Shown: positions 1 through 9,474, numbered from the stretch's first letter. The stretch is 45,416 nt of DNA from Flavobacteriaceae bacterium Ga0077528 (GCA_001464475.1 LNDX01000019.1:1-45416), one strand, 5' to 3'. Made by a program: numbers and translations. Notes: a model not told the origin generated them from the letters alone.

Positions 1-87
<87 letters not shown>

Positions 88-95
88 TCTTTTTG

Positions 96-127
96 AAAAC
101 CTCTATCATTTATTTGATAGAGGTTTT
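96..127 (+). terminator. Intrinsic terminator of the rRNA operon
   Basis: A perfect 13-base stem (AAAACCTCTATCA with TGATAGAGGTTTT) encloses a six-base loop and ends in a T run, about 10 bases after the 5S rRNA. Confidence 0.9.
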
Positions 128-200
128 TTGTTTATATCAAGTTTTAGAAAAGTTACATAGTTGTTATGAGATCACATATTTTGGATAATGCTAAATCGCG

Positions 201-281
201 TAAGTGATAGTAGCGGCATCCTTTTCTTTTTTTCTTAAAAAAGAAAAGATATAGCGAATAGCACGACCCTTGGGGCACGCC
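201..281 (+). repeat. Dispersed intergenic repeat, copy 1 (diverged)
   Basis: The element reads AGCGGCATC, then a 12-base perfect hairpin (221-232 with 237-248, loop TCTT), then GATATAGCGAATAGCACGA. It matches the core of the copy at 12181-12290 (GTGGCATC, hairpin, GATAGAACGGAAAGCAGGA) but lacks the clear outer flanks. It lies between the converging 5S rRNA and murF genes. No gene is visible in the rest of 130-383. Confidence 0.6.
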
Positions 282-383
282 ATAAAAATTAAACTAAGTA
301 TTGGTATTAAAATATTTAAGTTCTAGAGTATCTGGTGTGTGAAAGAGAGTGTTGGAAAAATAGAATTGGTAATAATTAATTTA

Positions 384-1667
384 TTAAATATACTGTAGTA
401 CTCTTTCTAAAGCCATTCCACGTGAACCTTTTATTAAAATAGTTTTGTTTGAAAAATGATTTTCATTAAGAAAGAGAACAAATGATTCAAAGTCTTTATA
501 AAAGAAGTGATTATTTCTATTGTTTTTATTTAAATAAAAATCTTTTCCAATAAAATAACAAGTAATTTTATCTTCTTTGTTTAAATAGTTGACAATTGAT
601 TTATGTTCCTCAATACTTTCATCACCTAATTCAAACATATCACCAATAATAATTACTTTATTGTTTTTTTCTAGTTGTATAAAATTTTCTAATGCTACTA
701 ACATGCTACTAGGGTTTGCATTATAGGCATCTAAAATGATTTCATTTGTGTTTTTTGAGAGTAATTGAGAACGATTGTTGTCGGGAATATAACTTTCTAT
801 AGAGCTCTTTATATCTTCATCAGAAACCCCAAAATAATGACCAATTGTTATAGATGCATTTATATTATTTGCATTATAAAATCCAATTAAATGTGATTTT
901 ATGACTGAATTATTGAAATGAATATTGACTAATGGATTGGCAGTAATGTTCTTTATAAAAACATTTGCATTGTCCATTTCGGTGCTGAATGTTATTCTAT
1001 TCATGTCTCTAGTTTTTTCTTCTTGTATTTTATCATCAATATTTACAAAAACTTTTTTATCATTAAGTCTAATGTAGTCATACATTTCACTTTTGCCTTT
1101 TATTACTCCTTCAACACCACCAAATCCCTCTAAATGTGCTTTTCCAAAATTTGTAATATATCCAAAATCTGGATTTGTAATTTCACATAAAAATTGAATT
1201 TCTTTTTGGTGATTAGCACCCATTTCAACAATTCCAATTTCAGTTTCACTATTGAAAGATAAAATTGTTAAAGGAACTCCTATGTGATTGTTTAAATTTC
1301 CTAATGTAGCTTTAGTTTTATATTTTTTTGATAGTACAGTTTGTATTAATTCTTTAGTTGTAGTTTTTCCATTGCTACCTGTTAATGCTATTATAGTTAG
1401 TTTTAGATAGTTTCTGTGATATTTTGCTAATTCTTGTAAAGCAACTAGACTATTTTGTACAATGATAGTTCTATGATCGATGTAATAATCTGGATTATCT
1501 ATTATAGCGTATATGGCACCGTTTTCTAATGCTTCTTTTGCGAATGTATTAGCATCATACTTTTCGCCTTTTATAGCAACAAAGAAAGATTTTGGTTTTA
1601 CTTTTCTTGTGTCGATAACAATATCATTTGATTGTAAAAATAGCTTGTGGATATTTTTTATGTCCAT
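384..1667 (-). CDS. murF: UDP-N-acetylmuramoyl-tripeptide--D-alanyl-D-alanine ligase (MurF)
   Basis: MurF adds D-Ala-D-Ala to the UDP-MurNAc-tripeptide in the cytoplasm, the last soluble step of peptidoglycan precursor synthesis. The 427-residue length fits the family. The Mur-ligase ATP loop TGSNGKTTTKE is at residues 96-106, followed by a GNLNNHIGVPLT block and EMGANHQ, which are typical of MurF. The C-terminal domain has the DAYNANPSS motif. It lies downstream of gldJ on the same strand, but a terminator-like hairpin ends only 17 bases before its start codon, so it depends either on read-through or on a promoter I cannot identify. Confidence 0.96.
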   Translation of the reverse strand: MDIKNIHKLFLQSNDIVIDTRKVKPKSFFVAIKGEKYDANTFAKEALENGAIYAIIDNPDYYIDHRTIIVQNSLVALQELAKYHRNYLKLTIIALTGSNGKTTTKELIQTVLSKKYKTKATLGNLNNHIGVPLTILSFNSETEIGIVEMGANHQKEIQFLCEITNPDFGYITNFGKAHLEGFGGVEGVIKGKSEMYDYIRLNDKKVFVNIDDKIQEEKTRDMNRITFSTEMDNANVFIKNITANPLVNIHFNNSVIKSHLIGFYNANNINASITIGHYFGVSDEDIKSSIESYIPDNNRSQLLSKNTNEIILDAYNANPSSMLVALENFIQLEKNNKVIIIGDMFELGDESIEEHKSIVNYLNKEDKITCYFIGKDFYLNKNNRNNHFFYKDFESFVLFLNENHFSNKTILIKGSRGMALERVLQYI

Positions 1668-1684
1668 ATTAAGAAATGAATTGA

Positions 1685-1718
1685 AAACAAAAAGCCCTAA
1701 TTAAAGGGCTTTTTGTTT
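1685..1718 (-). terminator. Terminator-like hairpin between gldJ and murF
   Basis: A perfect 14-base stem (AAACAAAAAGCCCT with AGGGCTTTTTGTTT) encloses a six-base AATTAA loop. On the minus strand it follows the gldJ stop by 14 bases and ends 17 bases before murF. The symmetric A and T runs mean it could act in either direction. Confidence 0.85.
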
Positions 1719-1732
1719 AGTATGTTAAAGTA

Positions 1733-3469
1733 TTATCTTTTCTTTTTGTTTCTAGCTGATTTTTTTGAATCAGATTTTGGTCCTACTCTAGACATTGCAC
1801 ATCTAAATCCGATATAGTCTGTAGCCATATCTTGAGGGAAGTATCTTCTTTGTGCAGGATCTAACCAGTATGCTCTATCTCTCCAAGAACCACCTTTATA
1901 TACTCTTACATCATCATTTACTAAAGTTGTTCTTTTACTTGACTTGTCAAATTTACGAATCATATTTCCAATACTGTCTGTAGATACATTGTGTTTTGGA
2001 GAATCATACATTCTTTGTTCGTCTTTTAACTTACCATCACCTTCTTCTGATGAACCAAAATCAAAATATCTAGTAGATTGTTTGTCACCATCTCTATAAT
2101 TTCTGTGGTCGCTTTTGTCAAAGTTTTGTCTTAAATAAGTTTCTTTTTCATCAACAGGAACCTGAGCTATTTGCCCAATAAAGTTTCTTGCCATAACTCT
2201 ACCATTTGGTAAAGTATCAAATTTTTGAGTTTCTTGAGTAACTAATTCAACTTTTCCGTCTTCACCAATTTTATTTTTAGTATAAACGTTACCTCTAAAA
2301 TAGTTAAAATCATTAGCTTCGTCATCAATTATTGGTCTGTAAACGTCAGCTACCCATTCAGCAACGTTACCTGCCATGTCATAAAGACCAAAATCGTTTG
2401 GAGGATATGATTTAACTTTATTTGTAATATCTGCTCCATCATCAGACCATCCAGCTATTCCACCGTAATCTCCTTTTCCTTGTTTGAAGTTTGCTAATTG
2501 GTCACCTTTAATTTGTCTTTTTCCAGAACGAGTGTAACTTCCAGACCAAGGATATTTCTTTTGACCTTTATAGATATTGTATTCTCTTTGGCCTACGTCA
2601 GCAGCAGCTGCATATTCCCATTCTGCTTCTGTTGGTAGTCTATACTCTGGTAAAATTAAACCTGAAGTTCTTTGTGCGTAAACATTTTTAGCACCACTAT
2701 TTCCATTTGCATTAGCAGTTCCTCCACCAGCACCAGCAGCTCCATTACTTTTAGCTCCACCTTTTTGTCCTTTTTGTAAAACAATTTCTTGATTTCCACC
2801 ATAAGTTTTAGTAGGAGCAGCAAGATAAGTTTCAGTATCAAACGTTGCATCTGCTTTTACATCAACTACTTTTGAATCTTTTTTCAAAAATCTTTGTTGT
2901 TCTAATATAGATTCGTTTACTCTATTTGTTCTCCATTTTGCAAATTCAGTTGCTTGAATCCAGTTAACACCTACAACAGGATATTCAGCGTATGCTGGAT
3001 GTCTTAAGTAGTTGTTTGTCATGGTTTCGTTGTAACCTAATCTGTTTCTCCACACTAAAGTATCAGGTGAAGCTCCTTCATAGATGTTTTTATAATTATC
3101 TTCTTCCGGTGGAAAAACTCTTTTTAACCAATCAAGATATTCCATGTACATTAAGTTGGTTACTTCAGTTTCATCCATATAAAAAGACTGAACGTGTTGT
3201 TGATTTGGTGTGTTGTTCCAATCATGCATTGGGTCATCTTGAACTTTACCCATTGTAAAAGTTCCACCTTCAACTAACACTAATCCTGGGCCAGTTGCTT
3301 GCTTTTTAAATTTAGAAGCATACTGAAATCCACCTTTTTTGTCGTTAATTTTCCATCCAGTAGCTTTTGATCCACCTTTAGAATTCGATTTTTTGCTACA
3401 ACTTGATACACTAGCCATTAATGCTAGTACAAGTAACAACCTGATTGCCATAAATTTGTTTACTTTCAT
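1733..3469 (-). CDS. gldJ: Gliding motility lipoprotein GldJ
   Basis: GldJ is an outer-membrane-associated lipoprotein needed for gliding and T9SS function in Flavobacterium. The predicted protein has 578 residues. The chosen start (MKVNKFMAIRL) gives a lipoprotein signal ending in VSSC, with the lipidated Cys at residue 24; an upstream start at 3502 would bury that signal. The rest is a formylglycine-generating-enzyme/sulfatase-modifying-factor fold: EGGTFTMG near the N-terminus, DETEVTN, YRLPTEAEWEYAA, DMAGNVAEWV and a C-terminal KGGSWRDRAYW followed by IGFRCA. A glycine-, alanine- and asparagine-rich insert lies near residues 245-270. The divergent neighbours porU and porV match the gldJ context known in F. 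johnsoniae, which favours GldJ over the related GldK. Confidence 0.94.
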   Translation of the reverse strand: MKVNKFMAIRLLLVLALMASVSSCSKKSNSKGGSKATGWKINDKKGGFQYASKFKKQATGPGLVLVEGGTFTMGKVQDDPMHDWNNTPNQQHVQSFYMDETEVTNLMYMEYLDWLKRVFPPEEDNYKNIYEGASPDTLVWRNRLGYNETMTNNYLRHPAYAEYPVVGVNWIQATEFAKWRTNRVNESILEQQRFLKKDSKVVDVKADATFDTETYLAAPTKTYGGNQEIVLQKGQKGGAKSNGAAGAGGGTANANGNSGAKNVYAQRTSGLILPEYRLPTEAEWEYAAAADVGQREYNIYKGQKKYPWSGSYTRSGKRQIKGDQLANFKQGKGDYGGIAGWSDDGADITNKVKSYPPNDFGLYDMAGNVAEWVADVYRPIIDDEANDFNYFRGNVYTKNKIGEDGKVELVTQETQKFDTLPNGRVMARNFIGQIAQVPVDEKETYLRQNFDKSDHRNYRDGDKQSTRYFDFGSSEEGDGKLKDEQRMYDSPKHNVSTDSIGNMIRKFDKSSKRTTLVNDDVRVYKGGSWRDRAYWLDPAQRRYFPQDMATDYIGFRCAMSRVGPKSDSKKSARNKKKR

Positions 3470-3499
3470 ACTCTTAGTAGGTAATAAATTTTCGAGGCG

Positions 3500-3528
3500 C
3501 AATATAAGAATTAACCTTGAAATTGCAA
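3500..3528 (-). promoter_or_regulatory. Possible gldJ promoter
   Basis: On the minus strand a TTG (3528-3526) is followed after about 18 bases by TTATATTG, one base short of the flavobacterial TAnnTTTG element, about 30 bases before the gldJ start. The match is imperfect. The 3503-3667 gap also has to hold the porU promoter, for which I see no clean motif. Confidence 0.4.
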
Positions 3529-3667
3529 CATCTTTTTTAATAATAGTAAAAATTATTTTTTCTTGAACTATTTATTAACGTTAACTTGTGTTTATTATTG
3601 TATGTCAAATATTAATTTTATTTTTACATTCAGTAATATTTGAAAAATAATTGCGTTACTATGTACT

Positions 3668-6600
3668 ATGAAAAAGATTTATTTTTATTTATTTCTGCTT
3701 AGCGGTGTTTTGGTTTTTGCACAGCAAAGTAAAAATATAACTATCGATTGGATTGATAAAACTAATTATTCGTTCGGCGAATATAAAGTTAATGTTCCTG
3801 TTTTTAAAACAGATAGCTATAATTTTGATTTTGCAAAGAAAGAAATTGTTTTCACAAGCAAAGTAGAAGTTAGTGATTTAATTGATGAAAATTCTTTGAT
3901 GATTTCTGATATTGTCTATGAAGCAATTCTAGAGAGTCAATTAGGAGATTTAAAAAAAGAAAACATTAAAAATTCTATTTCAGCATCATTGAAAAATGTC
4001 ATTGCTCGAGATAAAAAATATGTTGTCTTGCAATTTTATCCAATTATTAAAGATGGCATTGGTTATAAAAAGGTAAAATCACTTAATTACACATACAATA
4101 TTTCTTCTGTTTCTAATAAAACTAATTTTCTTCAAAATCAATTTAGTATTTCAAATTCAGTTTTATCTAGTGGTAAGTGGAGTCGTTTTTATGTTGAAAA
4201 ATCTGGTGTTTACAAATTATCTAAGTCGTTTCTTTCTAGTTTGGGATTTGATATGAATTCTGTAAATCCAACTAAAATTAAGATTTATGGAAATGGTGGA
4301 CGAATGCTTCCTTTGTCAAATGCTCAATATTATCCAGATGACTTAGAGGAAAATGCCATTCAAGTTATTGGAGAACAAGATGGTTCTTTTGGTAATGATG
4401 ATTATATCTTGTTTTATGCAGAAGGAGTTGATAATTGGAGTCAAGAAAATGAAACACATTTAAATTTATATTCTGATAGGTCTTATTACTATGTAAATGT
4501 TGTTGGAGCTGATGGGAAAAGGATAAGTTTAATGCCTCAACCTTCGGCTGGATCCACTTTAAATTTGACCACGTTTGATGATTATCAATTTCACGAGGTT
4601 GATTTGACTAATATTGGTAGGTTAGGCAGGGTTTGGTTTGGTGAAAACTTCAATATAGAAGAGGAGCAAACATTCGATTTTAACTTTCCAAATATTGTTA
4701 CAAGTTCTCCAGCAAGAGTAACTATTCATACAGGTGGAAATTCTTTCGTTGACACCTCGTTTTCAATAGCTGTAAACGCGCTAAATATTGGAACAATAAA
4801 TTTGCCAGAAGTTGATTTGAATTCTGGAACAGAGGCTTCTCACGGTTCTTTAGTTTCCAACGTGCCAGGAGCAACAAATTTTAATGTTAAACTCACCTAT
4901 AACAATAATGGTGTTCCAACTTCTAAAGGTTACTTAGATTATATAAGTATTTCATGTAAAAGTAATTTAACTGGTTTTGGTAAACAATTTAGATTTACAT
5001 ACAATAATGCGCCGCTGCAAACTGGTGTTGTACAATATCAGATTTCAAATGCAACTGGAATTTCTCAAATATGGGATATTACCGACATTTATAATGTTAC
5101 TTCTGTTAAAAATACAAATCAAAGTAGTTTTTCTTTCAAATCTAATTTAGGAGTTGAAAAAAAATATATTGCTATTGACGAATCAGATTTGTATACTCCA
5201 CTTAAAGAAAATAACACATCGGTTACTAATCAAGATTTAAAAGGGACAATATTCAATAATGCTCAAGGAAATTTTGAAGACATAGATTACCTTATCATTA
5301 CACCAAGATCAATAAATGCACAAGCAGAAAAATTAGCCAACTTTCATAGGAGTTATTCTAATTTGAATGTTAAAGTAGTAAATCTAGATGATATTTATCA
5401 AGAATTTGGAGGTGGTAAACAAGATATTGGAGCTATCAGGAATTTTGTAAAGTATGTATATCATAATGCTTCTTCACCAAGTCAAAGGGTTAAGTATTTG
5501 AATTTATTTGGTGATGCATCATTTGATTTTAAAGACAGAATTCCGAATAACACAAACGTAGTGCCAATTTATCATGCTACAAATAGTTATTATTCTGGTG
5601 AATTGTCTTTTGCTTCAGATGATTTTTTCGCATTAATGGATACAAACGAAGGTGATCCATTATATTCTTTTGGTGCTGATATTGCGGTTGGAAGAATGTT
5701 AGTTTCATCAGCTCAACAAGCTGAGGAAATGGTAAATAAGGTTATTGAGTATCATGATATAAAATCTTATGGTAGTTGGAGAAATAACTATGTTGCTATA
5801 TCTGATGATTCGGATAAGGTCTCGGACGTTTCACTTCAAGAAAAACAAAATAACTTAACAGATGTTATTAATGCTCAAAAGCCATTCATAAATTTCAAAA
5901 AGATATTGTTAGATGCTTATCAACAACAAACTTCAGCTGGTGGTGATCGATATCCTCAAGCCAATGAAGATATCATAAATGCTTTTGAAAAAGGAGCATT
6001 AGTTTTTAATTATTTAGGTCATGGTGGTGAAGACGGTTTAACAGGTGAAAGAATCTGGGATAAATTTGATGGTTATGATTTTAATAATCGTTATAGATAT
6101 CCTTTATTTATTACAATCACTTGTGAGTTTTCGAGATTTGATAATCCCTATCGCCCAACTGCCGGAGAATATACTTATTGGAATCCAAAAGGCGGAGCTA
6201 TTTCTATGATTACAACAATTAGGTCGATTGGACAATACAATGCTGAAATATTTAATGATATTTTGGCTGAGAAATTATTTTCTTATGGTTCAAATCAATA
6301 TGTTTCAATTGCAGAGGCATTGCGACTTGCAAAAGCTTCAAGTAATAATAATTCTTCGACTAGAGTTGTAGCATATCTTGGTGATCCTGCATTAATGCTT
6401 TCTATTCCTAAGCCAAAGGTTGTTTTGACTAAAGTAAATGATGTTTCAATTACCCAACCTATTGATGATTTAAAAGCATTGAGTTATGTTAAATTATCAG
6501 GCGAAGTTCAAGATGATAATGGAAATTTACTATCTTCTTATAATGGTGAACTAGCGGTAAATGTTTTTGATAAGAATTACAATAAGTCCACTTTTAATAA

Positions 6601-7495
6601 TGATGGATATAGTCCTGTAATCAGTTTTGTTAATCTTGGCGAAACTATTTTTAGAGGAAATGCTTCTGTAAATAATGGTAAATTTGAGTTTGGTTTTGTT
6701 GTTCCAAGAGATATTAAAATTCCTCTCGGAAATGGTAGAGTTAGTTTTTACGCTAAAAGAGATCAAATTCTTTTGGATAAAACAGGTTATAATTTAGATA
6801 TAAAAGTTGGAGGAATAAATACAAATGCAGTAGCAGATAATACTCCTCCAAGAGTTCGTTTGTATATGAATGATGAAAGTTTTGTAAATGGTGGAATAAC
6901 AAATGAATCGCCGTTCTTTTTGGCATTTGTAGAAGACGAGCACGGAATCAATACAGCGAGTGGAATTGGTCATGATATTGTAGCGATTTTAGATGGCGAT
7001 GAAACTAGGCCGTTTGTTTTAAACGATTATTATGAAACGGAACTGAACGATTATACCAAAGGTAAAATAAGATTTCCTTTTAGAAATTTATCTAAAGGAT
7101 TACATACAATTGTTTTTAAAGCTTGGGATGTTTACAATAATTTCATTTCAGCAGAAATACAGTTTATAGTTGCCGATAGTGGTGATATTACTTTAACAAA
7201 TGTGTTAAATTATCCAAATCCATTTGTTAATTACACTCAATTTTGGTTCAATCATAACAAACCTTTTGAGCCATTAGAAGTACAAGTTCAAATCATGACT
7301 ATAACTGGAAAAGTGGTAAAAACAATTAATCAAACAGTTACTACTGAAGGATTTTTATCAAGAGAAATTACTTGGGATGGGAAAGATGATTTTGGAGATA
7401 AAATCGGTAAAGGAGTTTATATTTATAAATTGACAGTTCGTTCAACTGTTTCAAACAATAAGTCAGAAAAAATAGAAAAACTTGTTATACTTTAA
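3668..7495 (+). CDS. porU: Type IX secretion system sortase PorU
   Basis: PorU is the gingipain-like (peptidase C25) surface protease that removes the C-terminal signal from T9SS cargo and passes it to the anchoring machinery. The 1275-residue length fits the family. A signal peptide (LFLLSGVLVFAQ) is at the N-terminus. The catalytic pair is visible: His785 in NYLGHGGEDG and Cys819 in ITCEFSRFDNP. The C-terminus (NYPNPF, then GKGVYIYKL and ending KLVIL) resembles a T9SS signal domain, as expected since PorU is itself exported. porV follows directly, with its promoter inside the last bases of porU. Confidence 0.96.
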   Translation: MKKIYFYLFLLSGVLVFAQQSKNITIDWIDKTNYSFGEYKVNVPVFKTDSYNFDFAKKEIVFTSKVEVSDLIDENSLMISDIVYEAILESQLGDLKKENIKNSISASLKNVIARDKKYVVLQFYPIIKDGIGYKKVKSLNYTYNISSVSNKTNFLQNQFSISNSVLSSGKWSRFYVEKSGVYKLSKSFLSSLGFDMNSVNPTKIKIYGNGGRMLPLSNAQYYPDDLEENAIQVIGEQDGSFGNDDYILFYAEGVDNWSQENETHLNLYSDRSYYYVNVVGADGKRISLMPQPSAGSTLNLTTFDDYQFHEVDLTNIGRLGRVWFGENFNIEEEQTFDFNFPNIVTSSPARVTIHTGGNSFVDTSFSIAVNALNIGTINLPEVDLNSGTEASHGSLVSNVPGATNFNVKLTYNNNGVPTSKGYLDYISISCKSNLTGFGKQFRFTYNNAPLQTGVVQYQISNATGISQIWDITDIYNVTSVKNTNQSSFSFKSNLGVEKKYIAIDESDLYTPLKENNTSVTNQDLKGTIFNNAQGNFEDIDYLIITPRSINAQAEKLANFHRSYSNLNVKVVNLDDIYQEFGGGKQDIGAIRNFVKYVYHNASSPSQRVKYLNLFGDASFDFKDRIPNNTNVVPIYHATNSYYSGELSFASDDFFALMDTNEGDPLYSFGADIAVGRMLVSSAQQAEEMVNKVIEYHDIKSYGSWRNNYVAISDDSDKVSDVSLQEKQNNLTDVINAQKPFINFKKILLDAYQQQTSAGGDRYPQANEDIINAFEKGALVFNYLGHGGEDGLTGERIWDKFDGYDFNNRYRYPLFITITCEFSRFDNPYRPTAGEYTYWNPKGGAISMITTIRSIGQYNAEIFNDILAEKLFSYGSNQYVSIAEALRLAKASSNNNSSTRVVAYLGDPALMLSIPKPKVVLTKVNDVSITQPIDDLKALSYVKLSGEVQDDNGNLLSSYNGELAVNVFDKNYNKSTFNNDGYSPVISFVNLGETIFRGNASVNNGKFEFGFVVPRDIKIPLGNGRVSFYAKRDQILLDKTGYNLDIKVGGINTNAVADNTPPRVRLYMNDESFVNGGITNESPFFLAFVEDEHGINTASGIGHDIVAILDGDETRPFVLNDYYETELNDYTKGKIRFPFRNLSKGLHTIVFKAWDVYNNFISAEIQFIVADSGDITLTNVLNYPNPFVNYTQFWFNHNKPFEPLEVQVQIMTITGKVVKTINQTVTTEGFLSREITWDGKDDFGDKIGKGVYIYKLTVRSTVSNNKSEKIEKLVIL

Positions 7496-7511
7496 GAAAA
7501 TGCTATATTTG
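7482..7511 (+). promoter_or_regulatory. Flavobacterial-type promoter of porV, inside the 3' end of porU
   Basis: TTG (7482-7484), a 19-base spacer and TATATTTG (7504-7511) match the Bacteroidetes consensus TTG-N19-TAnnTTTG exactly. Transcription would begin near 7518, about 15 bases before the porV start at 7533 and after the upstream in-frame start at 7482. This supports the shorter porV reading. Confidence 0.7.
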
Positions 7512-7532
7512 TTAAATAATAATATTATAAAA

Positions 7533-8750
7533 ATGAAATCGGAAATTCAAAAGAACGTGAAAAACAATCCTAAAAGCTTGATTAATAATTTAATATTGAT
7601 ATTCTTGCTTGTTTTTTCAACTCAAAACATAAACGCACAAGACAGAGTAATAACTACAGGTGTACCATTTTTATTAGTTGCTGCTGATGCAAGAGCTGCT
7701 GGTATGGCAGATCAAGGTGTTGCTACTTCTGCAGATGCTTATTCTCAGCAATGGAATCCAGCAAAATATGCTTTTGCATTAGATAAACAAGGTTTCGCAG
7801 TAAGTTACACACCTTATCTAACGGCGTTAGTGAATGATATTTCGTTAGGACAAGTTAACTATTACAATAGAATTAATGAAAAAAGTGCCTTTGCAGGAAG
7901 TTTACGTTTTTTTAGCTTAGGTGAAATCGAATTAAGACAAAATTTTGATGATCCTGCAAATGTTGTTAAACCAAATGAATTAGCTCTTGATGGTTCGTAT
8001 TCATTGAAACTTAGTGAACATTTCAGTATGGCAGTTGGAGGTCGATACATAAGATCAAATTTAAAAATTGCTGATACAAATACAGACGCGGTTCCAGGAA
8101 GTACTTTTGCAGTTGACGTAGCAGGTTTCTATCAATCAGAAGAAATTGCTTTCAATGAATTTAACGGAAGATATCGTTTAGGTTTCAATTTTCAAAATAT
8201 GGGACCAAAAATAAGCTACGATAATGACCAAAATGAAATATCATCTAATTTCTTACCAGCCAATATGCGTCTAGGAGGAGGTTTTGATTTTATATTAGAT
8301 GAATACAATAAAGTAGGAGTAAGTGTAGAATTTGCTAAATTGTTAGTTCCAACTCCTCAAGATCCTGACTTAAATGGTGATGGAACAATAACAGGCGATG
8401 AGAGAAATACCAATAACGAGAATTATAAAAAAATCAACTGGGTTTCTGGTATGTTTCAATCATTTAATGATGCTCCAGGTGGTTTTTCTGAAGAGTTAAA
8501 AGAATTTACTTATTCAGCTGGTGTAGAATATTCTTATCAAGACTCATTTGCAATGCGTTTAGGTTATTTTAATGAAAGTCCTTTAAAAGGTGCGAGAAGA
8601 TTCTTTTCACTTGGTGCTGGATTCAAATACAATGTAGTTAAGGTAGATGTTTCTTATTTATTTTCAGCTTCGCAAGTTAAAAATCCGTTAGAAAACACAT
8701 TACGTTTCTCACTAACATTTAATTTTGGTGATAAATATGATGAATATTAA
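7533..8750 (+). CDS. porV: Type IX secretion system outer membrane protein PorV (LptO)
   Basis: PorV is the outer-membrane beta-barrel that collects folded T9SS substrates from the translocon and delivers them to the PorU sortase. The chosen start gives 405 residues with a long charged N-terminus, a hydrophobic segment (LILIFLLVFSTQNINAQ) and a signal-peptidase site before DRVITTGVPFLL. The sequence VAADARAAGMADQGVATSADAYSQ is characteristic of the PorV/FadL-like family, and the C-terminus is built of alternating barrel strands. A longer start at 7482 would overlap porU and precede the predicted promoter. Confidence 0.94.
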   Translation: MKSEIQKNVKNNPKSLINNLILIFLLVFSTQNINAQDRVITTGVPFLLVAADARAAGMADQGVATSADAYSQQWNPAKYAFALDKQGFAVSYTPYLTALVNDISLGQVNYYNRINEKSAFAGSLRFFSLGEIELRQNFDDPANVVKPNELALDGSYSLKLSEHFSMAVGGRYIRSNLKIADTNTDAVPGSTFAVDVAGFYQSEEIAFNEFNGRYRLGFNFQNMGPKISYDNDQNEISSNFLPANMRLGGGFDFILDEYNKVGVSVEFAKLLVPTPQDPDLNGDGTITGDERNTNNENYKKINWVSGMFQSFNDAPGGFSEELKEFTYSAGVEYSYQDSFAMRLGYFNESPLKGARRFFSLGAGFKYNVVKVDVSYLFSASQVKNPLENTLRFSLTFNFGDKYDEY

Positions 8751-8770
8751 AAAGTAATGAATTAAATAAC

Positions 8771-8806
8771 AATCCAAATTTCTTAATCGAAGTTTGGATT
8801 TTTTTT
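8771..8806 (+). terminator. Terminator after porV
   Basis: The stem AATCCAAA (8771-8778) with TTTGGATT (8793-8800), plus an inner CTT/AAG pairing, is followed by a T run. It ends only 12 bases before the cdd start codon. Confidence 0.8.
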
Positions 8807-8818
8807 CCTCTATATATA

Positions 8819-9301
8819 ATGAAAGAAATAAACATTAACACCACAATTTCGGTTTTCAACGGAATCAATGAATTACCAAGCGAGATTCAATCATTAATGA
8901 ATCAAGCCATTGAAACACGTAAAAATGCTTATGCACCATATTCTAAGTTTAGAGTTGGAGCAGCAATTTTGTTAGATAATGGTAAAATAGTTTTAGGTTC
9001 CAATCAAGAAAACGCGGCTTATCCATCGGGATTGTGTGCTGAACGAGTAGCAATTTTTCAAGCTGGAGCTATTTATCCAAATGCTAAAATCGTAAAATTA
9101 GCAATTACTGCAGCATCAGATACTAATCCTACGTTATCACCAATTCCACCGTGCGGTGCATGTCGACAATCAATTGCTGAATATGAATTTAAACAAGACA
9201 CTCCAATTGAAATCTATTTTATGGGCGAATCTGGAGAAGTTTATAAGTCAAATTCAATAAATAATTTATTGCCGCTTTCGTTTGACAAAACATCCTTGTA
9301 A
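8819..9301 (+). CDS. cdd: Cytidine deaminase
   Basis: This enzyme deaminates cytidine and deoxycytidine to the uridine forms in pyrimidine salvage. At 160 residues it has the small-form zinc site: the C73-A74-E75 motif supplies one Cys ligand and the catalytic Glu, and PCGAC (111-115) supplies the other two Cys ligands. SKFRVGAAI and GSNQENAAYPS are the substrate-binding blocks of the family. It follows porV on the same strand, but a terminator sits 12 bases upstream of its start and leaves little room for a separate promoter. Confidence 0.96.
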   Translation: MKEININTTISVFNGINELPSEIQSLMNQAIETRKNAYAPYSKFRVGAAILLDNGKIVLGSNQENAAYPSGLCAERVAIFQAGAIYPNAKIVKLAITAASDTNPTLSPIPPCGACRQSIAEYEFKQDTPIEIYFMGESGEVYKSNSINNLLPLSFDKTSL

Positions 9302-9393
9302 GCTATAACGATATAGTTGATATTTAAGAATAAACAGTTATTAAAAAATGCTATTTTAATTCTGAATTATTTTTACTTCTACTATCAATATCT

Positions 9394-9427
9394 TACTTTT
9401 GCAATTCGCAAATTTGATAATTCGCAA
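9394..9427 (+). promoter_or_regulatory. pdhA -7 element with a paired AATTCGCAA repeat
   Basis: TACTTTTG (9394-9401) fits TAnnTTTG. A TTT rather than TTG lies 19 bases upstream. Directly after it, AATTCGCAA occurs twice (9403-9411 and 9419-9427, 16 bases apart), across the expected transcription start. The first copy forms a small palindrome, TTGC-AATTC-GCAA. An operator role is inferred. Confidence 0.45.
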
Positions 9428-9474
9428 TTTGTGATACGATTACAATATATTTAATCAACGTAATTCATTAAAAA

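Noticed and set aside
2992..3258. An 88-residue frame on the plus strand inside gldJ
   Set aside because: It is antisense to a conserved part of GldJ, with no promoter or family match.
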